From: Paracoccaceae bacterium | Lineage (GTDB): Bacteria; Pseudomonadota; Alphaproteobacteria; Rhodobacterales; Rhodobacteraceae | Direction of reading: 5' to 3' | Length of the DNA: 64,000 nt | Assembly: GCA_023259435.1 (NCBI GenBank) | Contig: JALRHZ010000001.1 | Coordinates: 48,253 to 112,252 of the forward strand | Part shown: positions 45,184-54,811 of the stretch, one piece after another | How the letters are laid out: each line of letters begins with the position of its first letter | How positions within the stretch are numbered: position 1 is the first letter of the stretch | Program-made: the position numbers and the translations under genes | The notes under the pieces: generated by a model | The model's database searches: none | What the model saw: the letters and a program-made list of their open reading frames with translations, nothing else | Told to the model about the DNA's origin: nothing

Positions 45184-46152
45184 ATGTCGTTGCATAATAA
45201 CCCCTTGGATATTCCTCGTAATGGCGGAATGGGACTTGATCTTGATTGGGTATTGTCTGCCCAAGCAAACACATCAGCAATTGAAAGACGCGCCTCGCAA
45301 CTTGGCACACGGCGTTCTGTTAAAAAAGCGCACCAGGCCGCGTGGCTGCTGAAAGCTGTCTCTTGTATAGACCTAACAACTCTATCAGGAGATGACACAT
45401 CAAATCGGGTTTTGCGGTTGTGCGAAAAGGCAAAGCAACCGGTTGACGCTGGCATTTTGGCGAAACTCGAGATGCCAAATATCTCGGTTGGCGCGGTCTG
45501 TGTCTATCATGACATGATCCCAGCCGCCAAGTCCGCCTTAGAAGGAACAGGTATTCCCGTTGCTGCTGTGTCAACAGGGTTTCCCGCAGGTCTGTCCCCC
45601 TTTCACCTGCGCGTTGCTGAAATCACCGAAAGCGTCGCAGCTGGCGCTGATGAAATCGACATAGTCATTTCCCGTCGACATGTGTTATCGGGCAATTGGC
45701 AGGCCCTGTATGACGAGATGCGTACCTTCCGCGAGGCCTGTGGAGACGCCCATGTAAAAGCCATTCTTGCAACGGGAGAGCTTGGGTCGCTTCGAAATGT
45801 TGCGCGGGCGTCTTTGGTTTGCATGATGGCCGGTGCAGACTTTATCAAAACGTCAACCGGAAAAGAGAGCGTCAACGCGACACTGCCTGTTTCGCTAGTG
45901 ATGATCCGCGCTATTCGTGACTATCATGAGCGCACCGGATTTATGGTAGGATACAAACCCGCAGGCGGCATTTCCAAGGCAAAGGATGCCTTGGTTTACC
46001 TGTCTATGATGAAAGAAGAGCTTGGCCTGCGCTGGGTGCAGCCAGACCTCTTCCGTTTTGGCGCATCTAGCCTGCTTGGCGATATTGAGCGACAGCTCGA
46101 GCATTATGTCACAGGCGCGTATTCCGCGACCTTTAGACATGCGATGGGATAA
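45184..46152 (+). CDS. deoC: Deoxyribose-phosphate aldolase
   Basis: Class I aldolase of 322 residues that cleaves 2-deoxyribose 5-phosphate to acetaldehyde and glyceraldehyde 3-phosphate. Catalytic segments are AGADEIDIVISR near residue 150, VKAILATGELGSL near 195, ADFIKTSTGKES with the Schiff-base lysine near 223, and GYKPAGGISKAKDAL near 262. The chain is longer than E. coli DeoC, as in the class found in this family and in animals. It is followed 3 bp later by an aldehyde dehydrogenase that could oxidise the acetaldehyde. Confidence 0.94.
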   Translation: MSLHNNPLDIPRNGGMGLDLDWVLSAQANTSAIERRASQLGTRRSVKKAHQAAWLLKAVSCIDLTTLSGDDTSNRVLRLCEKAKQPVDAGILAKLEMPNISVGAVCVYHDMIPAAKSALEGTGIPVAAVSTGFPAGLSPFHLRVAEITESVAAGADEIDIVISRRHVLSGNWQALYDEMRTFREACGDAHVKAILATGELGSLRNVARASLVCMMAGADFIKTSTGKESVNATLPVSLVMIRAIRDYHERTGFMVGYKPAGGISKAKDALVYLSMMKEELGLRWVQPDLFRFGASSLLGDIERQLEHYVTGAYSATFRHAMG

Positions 46153-46155
46153 GTA

Positions 46156-48498
46156 ATGAGTATTAAAGAGATATTTGAATCGATGGATTATGGCACAGCA
46201 CCCGAAAGCGCAGCAGAAGCCCAAAAATGGCTTGAGGACAAAGGCCGCGCGTTTGGTCATTTCATCAATGGCGAGTTTACCAAGCCGGGTGACGGATTTG
46301 ACACCCGCAATCCCGCAAACGACGAACATCTTGCACAGATTACGCAAGCCACACAAACCGATGTTGATGCCGCCGTCTTGGCCGCGAAATCGGCGCAAAA
46401 GTCCTGGGCGAAACTTGGCGGCCATAAACGTGCCCGCAAGCTCTATGGACTTGCCCGATTAATGCAAAAACACTCTCGCTTGCTTGCGGTCCTGGAAACG
46501 ATGGATAACGGGAAACCAATACGAGAGTCGCGCGACATAGATATTCCCTTGGCCCAGCGCCACTTTTACTATCACGCCGGCCTTGCACAATTACTCGAAA
46601 CCGAATTGCCAGACCGCGATCCGATTGGTGTATGCGGCCAAATCATCCCTTGGAACTTTCCCTTGCTTATGTTGGCGTGGAAAATTGCACCGGCCTTGGC
46701 GGCGGGCAATACCGTTGTTTTGAAACCAGCAGAATACACCCCTTTAACCGCCTTGGCCTTTGCCGAGCTGTGCCAAATGGCGGGTCTGCCCAAAGGCGTC
46801 GTCAACATCGTAACCGGCGATGGAGCCGTGGGCGAAATGATTGTGACACATCCCGACGTGCAAAAAATCGCCTTTACCGGATCAACAGAAGTTGGCCGGA
46901 TCATCCGTCGCCAAACTGCCGGAACAGGAAAGTCTCTGACGCTTGAGCTAGGGGGGAAATCTCCGTTTATCATCTTTGATGACGCGGATTTGGATAGCGC
47001 TGTTGAGGGCGTAGTTGATGCAATATGGTTCAACCAAGGCCAAGTCTGCTGTGCCGGTTCGCGTCTTTTGGTACACGAAGCCGTGTCCGACAAGGTACAC
47101 GCAAAGCTTGTTCAACGCATGGAGAAACTGCGCGTTGGGGATCCGATGGACAAATCCATCGACATCGGCGCGATTGTGCATCGCACCCAACATGACCGAA
47201 TTTCAGACATGATCGGATCGTGTCAGACCGGCACAGTACATCAACCAGATTTGGACATGCCCGATAGTGGCTGGTTCTATCCGCCCACATTGATTTCCGG
47301 CCTATCTCCTGCGCATCCCCTGATGCAAGAGGAGATATTTGGCCCAGTTTTGGTCACAACAACATTCCGCACACCGGCAGAAGCGATTCAATTGGCAAAC
47401 AATACAAAATACGGTTTGGCGGCCTCAGTTTGGTCTGAGAATGTCAATCTGTGCCTAGGCATCGCCCCACAACTCAAGGCTGGGGTGGTCTGGGTCAACG
47501 GAACTAATATGTTCGACGCGGCGGCAAGTTTTGGCGGCATGCGCGAGAGTGGGTTTGGCCGCGAAGGCGGTTGGGAAGGATTACAAGCCTACACAAAGCC
47601 AAAAACAGTCTCTAAAAAGGCAAAACTGATAACACCAAAATCAGGTGCTGCAAACGAACACCACGACTTAGACCGTACTGCAAAGCTATATATCGGTGGA
47701 AAACAAGCACGACCAGACAGCGGGTATTCCAAAGCAGTGTATGACGCCTCAGGCCGGTACATGTCTGACATTCCATTGGCGAGCCGTAAAGACATTCGTA
47801 ACGCTGTCGAAGCTGCGGTTGCAGCAGAAAGCTGGGGCAAAACGACAGGTCACCTTAGATCTCAAATCCTATACTATCTGGGTGAAAACCTAGACGCACG
47901 CAAAACCGAATTCGCGGCCCGACTTGATCAGATGCGCGGTGGCAAAACGGGTGCCGCCGAAGTCGAAGCATCCATTGACGCTCTATTTACATATGGCGCA
48001 TGGGCCGATAAATTCGACGGCGACGTGCGCAATGTTCCAATCCGTGGGGTGGCCTTGGGAATGAATGAACCCGTCGGTATCATCGGTGCGTTCTGTCCAG
48101 ACAGCGCCCCTTTGCTTGGGCTTATCACCACTCTTGGCTCTGCTTTGGCTATGGGCAACCGCGTTATCCTAACAGCATCAGAGGCCTATCCGCTATCTGC
48201 AACCGACCTTTACCAAATTTTGGATACATCTGATGTGCCAAAGGGCGTGGTTAGTATTCTGACAGGATCACATGTCGACCTGGCCCCACATATGGCATCG
48301 CACCTTGGGGTTGATGCTGTTTGGAGCTTTAGCGCGCAAGACATCTCTAAAACAATCGAAGAGAACGCAGCCGGAAATATCAAACTGACTTGGGTGAATT
48401 ACGGACTGGATCGTGATTGGCTCAACAGTGATCCAATCGAGTTTTTACATAACGCAACTGAGCGCAAAACAATCTGGATTCCATTCGGAGAAGGGTAA
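46156..48498 (+). CDS. Double-length aldehyde dehydrogenase family protein
   Basis: Protein of 780 residues built from two aldehyde dehydrogenase-like modules. The first (about 1-480) is complete: NAD-site PWNFPLLMLAWKIAPALAAG, catalytic Glu in TLELGGKSPFIIFDDADLDS and catalytic Cys in WFNQGQVCCAGSRLL. The second (about 510-780) is partial: it keeps GIIGAFCPDSAPLLGLITTLGSALAMGNRVI but shows no catalytic cysteine segment. The second half probably stabilises the dimer. The tight coupling to deoC, 3 bp upstream, suggests oxidation of acetaldehyde from deoxyribose breakdown; that substrate is inferred. Confidence 0.88.
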   Translation: MSIKEIFESMDYGTAPESAAEAQKWLEDKGRAFGHFINGEFTKPGDGFDTRNPANDEHLAQITQATQTDVDAAVLAAKSAQKSWAKLGGHKRARKLYGLARLMQKHSRLLAVLETMDNGKPIRESRDIDIPLAQRHFYYHAGLAQLLETELPDRDPIGVCGQIIPWNFPLLMLAWKIAPALAAGNTVVLKPAEYTPLTALAFAELCQMAGLPKGVVNIVTGDGAVGEMIVTHPDVQKIAFTGSTEVGRIIRRQTAGTGKSLTLELGGKSPFIIFDDADLDSAVEGVVDAIWFNQGQVCCAGSRLLVHEAVSDKVHAKLVQRMEKLRVGDPMDKSIDIGAIVHRTQHDRISDMIGSCQTGTVHQPDLDMPDSGWFYPPTLISGLSPAHPLMQEEIFGPVLVTTTFRTPAEAIQLANNTKYGLAASVWSENVNLCLGIAPQLKAGVVWVNGTNMFDAAASFGGMRESGFGREGGWEGLQAYTKPKTVSKKAKLITPKSGAANEHHDLDRTAKLYIGGKQARPDSGYSKAVYDASGRYMSDIPLASRKDIRNAVEAAVAAESWGKTTGHLRSQILYYLGENLDARKTEFAARLDQMRGGKTGAAEVEASIDALFTYGAWADKFDGDVRNVPIRGVALGMNEPVGIIGAFCPDSAPLLGLITTLGSALAMGNRVILTASEAYPLSATDLYQILDTSDVPKGVVSILTGSHVDLAPHMASHLGVDAVWSFSAQDISKTIEENAAGNIKLTWVNYGLDRDWLNSDPIEFLHNATERKTIWIPFGEG

Positions 48499-48523
48499 AG
48501 ATGGGGGCTGATGCCCCCTATTG

Positions 48524-50776
48524 TCAACGTGTTCTTTTGACTTTGAGTTTCACTTTGTCGGCTTTCCTCTTGGCCTTTACAAACTTGCGTTTTGAGGGCT
48601 TGGACATGGACCGAGGTCCGCGTGATCTAGGCATGGTTGTGCCATTAATTTCCAACAACTCAAACGTCGCATCTCCGACAGCTGGATCAACATCGGCAAG
48701 CCTTACCGTCACCCGTTGCCCCAACGACAGAACAATGCCCGTGTCGGATCCCATAAGCGTATTGGATTGCTTGTCATAGTGGAAATACTCATTCCCAATC
48801 GAGCGTACAGGAACAAGACCATCCGCCCCAGTGTCATCAATTTTGACAAAAACACCAAAGTTGGTCACACCGTTGATACGTCCAACAAACTCATCACCGC
48901 GCCGTTCTGAAAGATAAGCCGCAAGGTATCGATCGACGGTATCCCGTTCCGCCAACATCGACCGGCGCTCGGTCTCTGAAATCTGTTTTGCAGTCTCGTC
49001 TAGGTTCTCAACATCCCAAGAGGACAACCCATCCTTGCCCCAGTTATGCGACGATACAAGGCTGCGATGCACAATCAAGTCTGAGTAACGTCGAATAGGT
49101 GACGTGAAATGCGCATAATTGCGTAAAGCCAAGCCAAAATGCCCAAAGTTTTCGGGTGAATAATAGGCCTGCGTCATTGACCGAAGGGTTGAGATATTGA
49201 TCAATTCGGCATCTTCAGTATCACGGGCTTGACGCAATAGCGCATTCAAATGACGTGTCTGCAGAACCTGCCCCTTGGCAAGGGTCAACCCCGCCGCTTG
49301 GGCCGTTTCCCTCAGGCTTTCTAGTTTATCCTGAGATGGCTCTTCGTGGACGCGGAACAAAAGCGGACTTTTCTTTTCGATCAAGGTTTCCGCCGCTGCG
49401 ACATTGGCCAAGACCATGAATTCTTCGATCAAACGGTGCGCGTCTAATCGATCCTTAATTGCAACCGATGTGACCTTGCCCTCGTCCGACAAAACCACCT
49501 TGCGTTCAGGTAGGTCAAGATCCAAAGGCTGACGCGTTTCGCGGGCCTTGGTCAAGGCAGAATAGGCACCATAAAGAGGGCGAATAACAGTCTCTAACAA
49601 GGGCAAAGTGCGATCATTTGGAGAGCCATCCATCGCGGCCTGCACTTCTTCATAATGCAGGGACGCATGCGATTTCATCAATGCGCGATGGAACTCATGT
49701 GAAATCTTTTCACCCTCTGACGTGATCACCATCCGCACGGCAATACAGGCCCTCGGCACGCCTTCGTGCAACGAACATAAATCGCCCGACAAACGGTCGG
49801 GCAACATCGGAACCACGCGATCGGGAAAGTACGAGGAATTCCCGCGCTTACGCGCTTCGCGATCAAGGGCAGAATTGGGTGTCACATAATGCGCAACATC
49901 TGCAATCGCGACCCAGATGATATGGCCACCTTTGTTCTTTGGGTCGGTATCAGGTTCCACAAAGCATGCATCATCATGATCTCGCGCGTCGGCAGGATCA
50001 ATCGTGACCAACGGCATATCCCGCAAATCCAACCGCCCCTTTAGACCCGCAGGTTTGTGCGCATCGGCCTCATCCAAAACAGATTGGGGAAAATCATCAG
50101 GAATGCCATGTTGATGAATCGCAATAAGAGAGACTGCCTTAGGAGCAGTCGGATCCCCAAGACGGTTTAATATTCGCGCTTTTGGTAGACCAAGATTCCC
50201 CCGCGGACCGGCCTGTTCCCCTTCGACAAGCTCGCCATCTTTGGCGCCATGTGTCATGTTATGCGGGACGCTCCATTCCTTGGCGCCGCGCTCTATGGGA
50301 ACGATGCGACCACCCTCGGACGTCGCGCGGAAAATACCCACAACCTTGTTGGTCATGACTGCGATTTTGCGGATAATGCGGCCTTCATATTGATGCTGTT
50401 CTCCGGACACCTTGGTCAAGCGCCCCAAAATGCGCGTCCCGAGCCCAACTGCTGGATCCGAGTCTCGTAAAACCATTAAAATGATGGGCTCAGCCCCGTC
50501 GCCATGCCACTCAAGCGGACGGGCATAGATGTCACCGTCCCGCGTCGGTGCCATCACTTTTAGAACAGATACAGGCGGCAAGCTATCGGGATCGCGGTAT
50601 GTCTTATTGCGCTTGGTCAAATGCCCTTCGGCCTCTAACTCTTTCAAAATACGCTTTAGATCAATGCGGTCTGCGCCCTTGATTCCAAAAGCTTTGGCAA
50701 TATCGCGCTTGGCAGTCATTGTCGGATTCGCAGAGATCCAATCAAGGATTTGCTGCTTTGTCGGAAGTGTTGTCAT
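48524..50776 (-). CDS. rnr: Ribonuclease R
   Basis: Processive 3'-5' exoribonuclease of 750 residues that digests structured RNA. Domains in order are a winged-helix N-terminus (residues 5-65), cold-shock domains (about 80-235), the RNB catalytic domain with DMPLVTIDPADARDHDDACF near 255 and SYFPDRVVPMLPDRLSGDLCSL near 320, and an S1 domain (about 635-720, with VGRINGVTNFGVFVKIDD). A Lys/Arg-rich tail, KRKFVKAKRKADKVKLKVK, follows. It is convergent with the aldehyde dehydrogenase gene, 25 bp apart. Confidence 0.95.
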   Translation of the reverse strand: MTTLPTKQQILDWISANPTMTAKRDIAKAFGIKGADRIDLKRILKELEAEGHLTKRNKTYRDPDSLPPVSVLKVMAPTRDGDIYARPLEWHGDGAEPIILMVLRDSDPAVGLGTRILGRLTKVSGEQHQYEGRIIRKIAVMTNKVVGIFRATSEGGRIVPIERGAKEWSVPHNMTHGAKDGELVEGEQAGPRGNLGLPKARILNRLGDPTAPKAVSLIAIHQHGIPDDFPQSVLDEADAHKPAGLKGRLDLRDMPLVTIDPADARDHDDACFVEPDTDPKNKGGHIIWVAIADVAHYVTPNSALDREARKRGNSSYFPDRVVPMLPDRLSGDLCSLHEGVPRACIAVRMVITSEGEKISHEFHRALMKSHASLHYEEVQAAMDGSPNDRTLPLLETVIRPLYGAYSALTKARETRQPLDLDLPERKVVLSDEGKVTSVAIKDRLDAHRLIEEFMVLANVAAAETLIEKKSPLLFRVHEEPSQDKLESLRETAQAAGLTLAKGQVLQTRHLNALLRQARDTEDAELINISTLRSMTQAYYSPENFGHFGLALRNYAHFTSPIRRYSDLIVHRSLVSSHNWGKDGLSSWDVENLDETAKQISETERRSMLAERDTVDRYLAAYLSERRGDEFVGRINGVTNFGVFVKIDDTGADGLVPVRSIGNEYFHYDKQSNTLMGSDTGIVLSLGQRVTVRLADVDPAVGDATFELLEINGTTMPRSRGPRSMSKPSKRKFVKAKRKADKVKLKVKRTR

Positions 50777-50807
50777 AGGACGCTCGTACCACGGATAAAG
50801 GTCGGCG

Positions 50808-51395
50808 TCATTGCCAATTTAGATCATCCTCTGTGTCAACATCACGCAAGGTATCAACCAAAGCGTACGACCGACCTTCGAAAGTTCGTATCGTATCAGA
50901 ACAAGTATGTTCAGTGGACCACCGCACATCCTTAAAAAGAGACGGAGGTTGCGCAAACCCCGACCGAGTTCCGACCAACCAATATCCCCCATCGGGGGCA
51001 GGTCCCAACACATACTCATTTGCGCCAAGCGCGCGAAACGCGCGGGCGATATGGTGGGCTCGTATGCCCGGAATATCGCCACCCACGATACACACACGCG
51101 CAGCCAGACGGCAACGCAATATGCGACCCATCCTATCTCCCAAATCTCCGCCACCTTGTGGAATGCGCGGAATATCCAAAGGCCATTCGGTGGCAGTGCT
51201 TGCCACACGATCCGGCGCGACTGCCAAGCAAATCTCCCAAGGACCATTAGACAATCGGCGGACCAAAGATCTTGTTTGATGACGAAACCACCAGGTTGCA
51301 GCAACAAAACCAATATCCTTACCAAGGCGCGTTTTCACTCGACCCACTCTTGGCTGTTTCAGCATAAGGACCAGCACCTGTTTGGATTTAGGCAA
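50808..51395 (-). CDS. TIGR04282-type (arsenosugar-associated) glycosyltransferase
   Basis: Protein of 195 residues with a nucleotide-sugar transferase fold of the DUF2064/TIGR04282 group. The N-terminus [20 protein letters not shown], then [24 protein letters not shown], and [13 protein letters not shown] are the family signatures. Some members act in arsenosugar synthesis, but no ArsM or arsenic gene is near, so the substrate is open. The start is a TTG at 51395, supported by a GAGGGA ribosome site; it overlaps the dapE stop by 8 bp. It precedes rnr on the same strand. Confidence 0.8.
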   Translation of the reverse strand: MPKSKQVLVLMLKQPRVGRVKTRLGKDIGFVAATWWFRHQTRSLVRRLSNGPWEICLAVAPDRVASTATEWPLDIPRIPQGGGDLGDRMGRILRCRLAARVCIVGGDIPGIRAHHIARAFRALGANEYVLGPAPDGGYWLVGTRSGFAQPPSLFKDVRWSTEHTCSDTIRTFEGRSYALVDTLRDVDTEDDLNWQ

Positions 51396-52533
51396 AATAA
51401 TCCCTCAAAATTCGGCTGTAGATCGATTTAAGCTGATGAATTTGCGCGACCTCAACACGTTCGTCCACTGCATGCATAGTCTTTCCAACCAAACCAAATT
51501 CCGTCACAGGACACATATCTTTGACAAATCGGGCGTCCGACGTGCCACCAGACGTAGACATTTCTGGCGTCACACCCAGCTCGACCTGAACAGCTTTTGA
51601 AATAAGCGAACTCAATTCACCAGGGGGCGTGATAAAACTTTCCCCAGACACTTTGACCTTTAGTTCAAATATGATGCCTGTTGCTTGTGCCACCTTGTCA
51701 ATTTCTGACTGCAACCAATCCGTCAAACTTTGCCCACTATGCAGGTCGTTAAACCGAATATTTATCGTTGCGCGCGTTTGCGCTGGGATCACATTGGTCG
51801 CAGGATTTCCTGTATCAACCGTTGTTATGGCAAGGGTCGATTGATCAAAATGCTCTGTGCCTTGATCTAGCTCATGCTCTGCAAGCGTGTTCAAAAGCGA
51901 GACTAATGCCGTAACCGGATTATTTGCACGATGCGGATAGGCTGAATGCCCTTGCTTTCCAACAGCCGAGATAAAGGCTGTTAAGGATCCACGCCGGCCG
52001 ATTTTCATCATCTCACCCATGTGGTTTGGACTTGTCGGTTCCCCAACCAAGCAATGATCCATTGTTTCACCATTCGCGCGCATCCAGTCCAAAATGGCCG
52101 TTGTCCCATCAAGGGCATCTGCCTCTTCATCACCCGTTATTGTAATCACAATCGACCCATCGGGTGGCGTATCATGCACAAAATCAATTGCCGCCGCGAC
52201 AAACGCCGCCACGCCCGATTTCATATCAGTCGCACCACGACCATACATAAACCCGTCCTTAATTTCGGCGCCAAATGGATCAACAGTCCAAGCATCTGGA
52301 TCCCCAATCGGCACAACATCCGTATGCCCGTTAAATCCAAAGGTCCGCCCATTCTTACCGGCGCCCCACCGCGCAAATAGGTTGGAAATTCCCCCTCGTT
52401 CTATCCGTGTACAAACAAAACCATGTTGAGATAAAAGCTCCTCCAACAAAATAATCGCCCCGCCTTCTTCTGGCGTGACAGACGGACACCGAATGAGTTG
52501 TGCTGTTAAGTCTTGTGGATCAATTTCTGTCAT
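51388..52533 (-). CDS. dapE: Succinyl-diaminopimelate desuccinylase
   Basis: Zinc-dependent amidohydrolase of 381 residues in lysine and peptidoglycan precursor synthesis. M20-family metal ligands are in [43 protein letters not shown] with the catalytic Glu, [11 protein letters not shown], and the C-terminal [16 protein letters not shown]. The product acts on the compound formed after DapD, whose gene lies 5 kb away on the same strand. It is 9 bp downstream of the HAD phosphatase gene and overlaps the next gene by 8 bp. Confidence 0.95.
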   Translation of the reverse strand: MTEIDPQDLTAQLIRCPSVTPEEGGAIILLEELLSQHGFVCTRIERGGISNLFARWGAGKNGRTFGFNGHTDVVPIGDPDAWTVDPFGAEIKDGFMYGRGATDMKSGVAAFVAAAIDFVHDTPPDGSIVITITGDEEADALDGTTAILDWMRANGETMDHCLVGEPTSPNHMGEMMKIGRRGSLTAFISAVGKQGHSAYPHRANNPVTALVSLLNTLAEHELDQGTEHFDQSTLAITTVDTGNPATNVIPAQTRATINIRFNDLHSGQSLTDWLQSEIDKVAQATGIIFELKVKVSGESFITPPGELSSLISKAVQVELGVTPEMSTSGGTSDARFVKDMCPVTEFGLVGKTMHAVDERVEVAQIHQLKSIYSRILRDYFA

Positions 52534-52542
52534 AAAATCCCC

Positions 52543-53190
52543 TCATAACGGTAAAAATTTGTGAACCGATTGCCGCAACTCTTGTGGACTGTGAACAATC
52601 TCATCCGCTCCGGCACTGCGCAATTCCTGATCTGTCCCATATCCGTATGTTACACCAATCACAGGCATGTTATTCGCCTTCGCACCTTTTACGTCATATA
52701 TGCGATCTCCAACCATGATCGCATCCTGTGCGTGCAAACCCATTTGATCCAAACCATAGGCCAACAAAGGGGTTTTCTCGGTTCGTGTTCCATCCAATTC
52801 TGACCCAAACTCGCGCTCGAAATATCGTGAAAACCCAAAGTGCGCTGTAATCTGGGTCGCATAAACATGCGCCTTTGAGGTCGCGAGACACAAGGTATAC
52901 CCATCCTCATGCAGCTGCCGAACCTGATCCAATGCGCCATCATAAGGCACGCTCTGTAGCATCGCTGTTTCAATGTAATAGGCTCTATAAGCAGAAATGG
53001 CGCAGTCCAACTCTTCTCCTTCAAGCCCTAGCTTTCCATAACTCACCCACAACGATGGTCCCACAATCCAACTTGTATCACCTGAAATTTCCGACCGACC
53101 AACCGACCGCAATCCATGTTGAAAAGACGCCAAAATGCTTGGCCCCGAATCCATCAAGGTTCCGTCGAGGTCCAAAAACACACACCGCAT
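52543..53190 (-). CDS. HAD-superfamily phosphatase, phosphoglycolate phosphatase-like
   Basis: Haloacid dehalogenase-type hydrolase of 215 residues. Motif I is VFLDLDGTLMDSG with the nucleophile and acid Asp, motif II is LATSKAH, motif III is the EKTPLLAYGLDQMGL lysine, and motif IV is IMVGDRIYDVKGAKANN. The helical cap between residues 15 and 90 fits the Gph/PgmB subgroup. The substrate is uncertain; phosphoglycolate is a common guess. The ATG at 53190 shares one base with the stop of the upstream small gene (TGATG); a GTG one codon earlier is also possible. Confidence 0.85.
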   Translation of the reverse strand: MRCVFLDLDGTLMDSGPSILASFQHGLRSVGRSEISGDTSWIVGPSLWVSYGKLGLEGEELDCAISAYRAYYIETAMLQSVPYDGALDQVRQLHEDGYTLCLATSKAHVYATQITAHFGFSRYFEREFGSELDGTRTEKTPLLAYGLDQMGLHAQDAIMVGDRIYDVKGAKANNMPVIGVTYGYGTDQELRSAGADEIVHSPQELRQSVHKFLPL

Positions 53191-53552
53191 CACTGTATGA
53201 TCCCCTCAATGCCCTCATCACCAAAAAAGGGAGTCATCTGTGCCACAATGACGGAATTTTCATCAAGAGCCCGCTGCATCAATTCCCGCTCATCTTGATC
53301 AATTTCATGGCCCTGTTCTTCGCGTTCGGACAATGTGCCATAACCCGTGACATCCAAAGGCGCTAAATCTGCCTGCTTCAAAATCGCCACAGTTTCACGA
53401 ACCGCCTCGGCCTCATCCACACCAGATGCAAAACACACAAGCCCAGCGCCGGTTGCTTTTTTCGGCAATCCATCCCCATCCTTCCGCCCAACCTGAACAA
53501 GAAGTGTATAAACCTTCTGGGTTTTTGTTGGTTTCTCAGATGACTGTGACAT
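53190..53552 (-). CDS. Conserved small protein of unknown function
   Basis: Protein of 120 residues with an alpha/beta pattern: KVYTLLVQVGRKDGDGLPKK as a first strand and loop, a helix SGVDEAEAVRETVAILKQ, and an acidic helix EEQGHEIDQDERELMQRAL before FFGDEGIEGIIQ. No catalytic motif or membrane segment is seen. It looks like a lineage-specific conserved family that I cannot name. It is the first gene of the small-protein / phosphatase / dapE / glycosyltransferase run, with 1-bp and 8-9-bp junctions throughout. Confidence 0.72.
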   Translation of the reverse strand: MSQSSEKPTKTQKVYTLLVQVGRKDGDGLPKKATGAGLVCFASGVDEAEAVRETVAILKQADLAPLDVTGYGTLSEREEQGHEIDQDERELMQRALDENSVIVAQMTPFFGDEGIEGIIQ

Positions 53553-53739
53553 GTCTCAAATCCTATTGAATTAACGTTGCCCTACCAACCACATAACGGC
53601 ATGCGCGCAATAGCTACAATGCTTCTTTGATATAAAAATACTCAAAAAACGGTCGGAAAGAGTTGGTACATAAGATTTTGTTTATGTTGGCGCGCTCAAA
53701 GTGCAGACCTCTGGTAAATCATAACCCCCAAAGGTGTGT

Positions 53740-54645
53740 CTAATCTAGTGACCAACTTAAAGTGAATTTTTCTTCAAGTTTTGGTTCTACAACACGAAAC
53801 AAGATCGTGTCAGTGACGACATCAAAATTGACGTTTGGCAAATCTGAGGCGTCCTTAAAATATAAACCGTGTAGTTTCTTTGCTTCCACATTTCTTGGAT
53901 CACCTGCTGCGAATTTAATTCGTGTTTCAACTTCTGAAGTTGGTGAACCAATCGTGAACGTCGATTCCAAATAATGTAAATTGGGCCAACACACACCCTG
54001 AAATGAAAAGGTTTTCAAAAAAGATTGTCCACGCTTTAGCGGAGTGTCGAGGCCAAGCCTATAAATCGTGTACAATGTGCCAGACGAATTATTTTGAACT
54101 GCGTCTGCTGTCTTGCCACAAATCCTAACGTCTTGCATTTCTCCCTGAAACGTACTGCCTATAACATGCTCTCGAAGTTCGCCTCTAACAACAATCCCTT
54201 CCGAGCGGCGAAAAATTTTGGCTTCGCGAAAATCTCTAGAAACCTCAATATAATTCGAAATTTTTTTATAATGAACCTGATAGTTTAAACCGTGTCGACT
54301 AAAGGCCTCAACGTATCTTGCGATTTCAGAAGAGACATCGGTAACACGGGTACCGCCAAATTTCCGTAAAATATTTTTCATATGAAATTTGACTGTTTCT
54401 TCGGATATACCCAAAGCATCTGCAACTTCGGCCCGCCGAAAACCATCATTAACACATTCGAGAATTTCAAATTCCCGATCGGTCAGAATGGGTGGAGGAA
54501 TAAAGTTGTACTGTCTGCTATCCATATGACCAATAGTAAATGACAGCGATAGGATTTTAAATATATTGTGTCTGTTATGCATTTCGAAAACTGTCGATGA
54601 ACAGAAATTCGTATCCCGTAATCCACAATTTCTAAAATTCTGCAC
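53740..54645 (-). CDS. LuxR-type regulator with N-terminal HTH and unknown C-terminal domain
   Basis: Protein of up to 301 residues. A GerE/LuxR helix-turn-helix lies near residues 52-110: ILTDREFEILECVNDGFRRA, then VADALGISEETVKFHMKNIL. After it come about 190 residues of mostly beta-rich, charged sequence that I do not recognise. In most LuxR proteins the HTH is C-terminal, so this order is unusual. A GTG at 54645 has an AGGAA ribosome site; ATGs at 54582 and 54525 have none but would trim an unconserved leader. The gene is A+T-rich and stands alone between the dapE group and ilvD, which suggests later insertion. Confidence 0.75.
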   Translation of the reverse strand: MQNFRNCGLRDTNFCSSTVFEMHNRHNIFKILSLSFTIGHMDSRQYNFIPPPILTDREFEILECVNDGFRRAEVADALGISEETVKFHMKNILRKFGGTRVTDVSSEIARYVEAFSRHGLNYQVHYKKISNYIEVSRDFREAKIFRRSEGIVVRGELREHVIGSTFQGEMQDVRICGKTADAVQNNSSGTLYTIYRLGLDTPLKRGQSFLKTFSFQGVCWPNLHYLESTFTIGSPTSEVETRIKFAAGDPRNVEAKKLHGLYFKDASDLPNVNFDVVTDTILFRVVEPKLEEKFTLSWSLD

Positions 54646-54811
54646 CTAGTTCCTGACGAAAACACAGTATCATCACCAAAAATATGGCTCGCCACTAAAA
54701 ATCTGGATGTTGTGCGATTCTTAGAGGTCAAACTCGGTTTGTCTTTGTTGATCAGTATAATATTTTCCTTTAGGTACGTTTCAGATCAACTTTGGCTTTA
54801 GAGGGCACATA

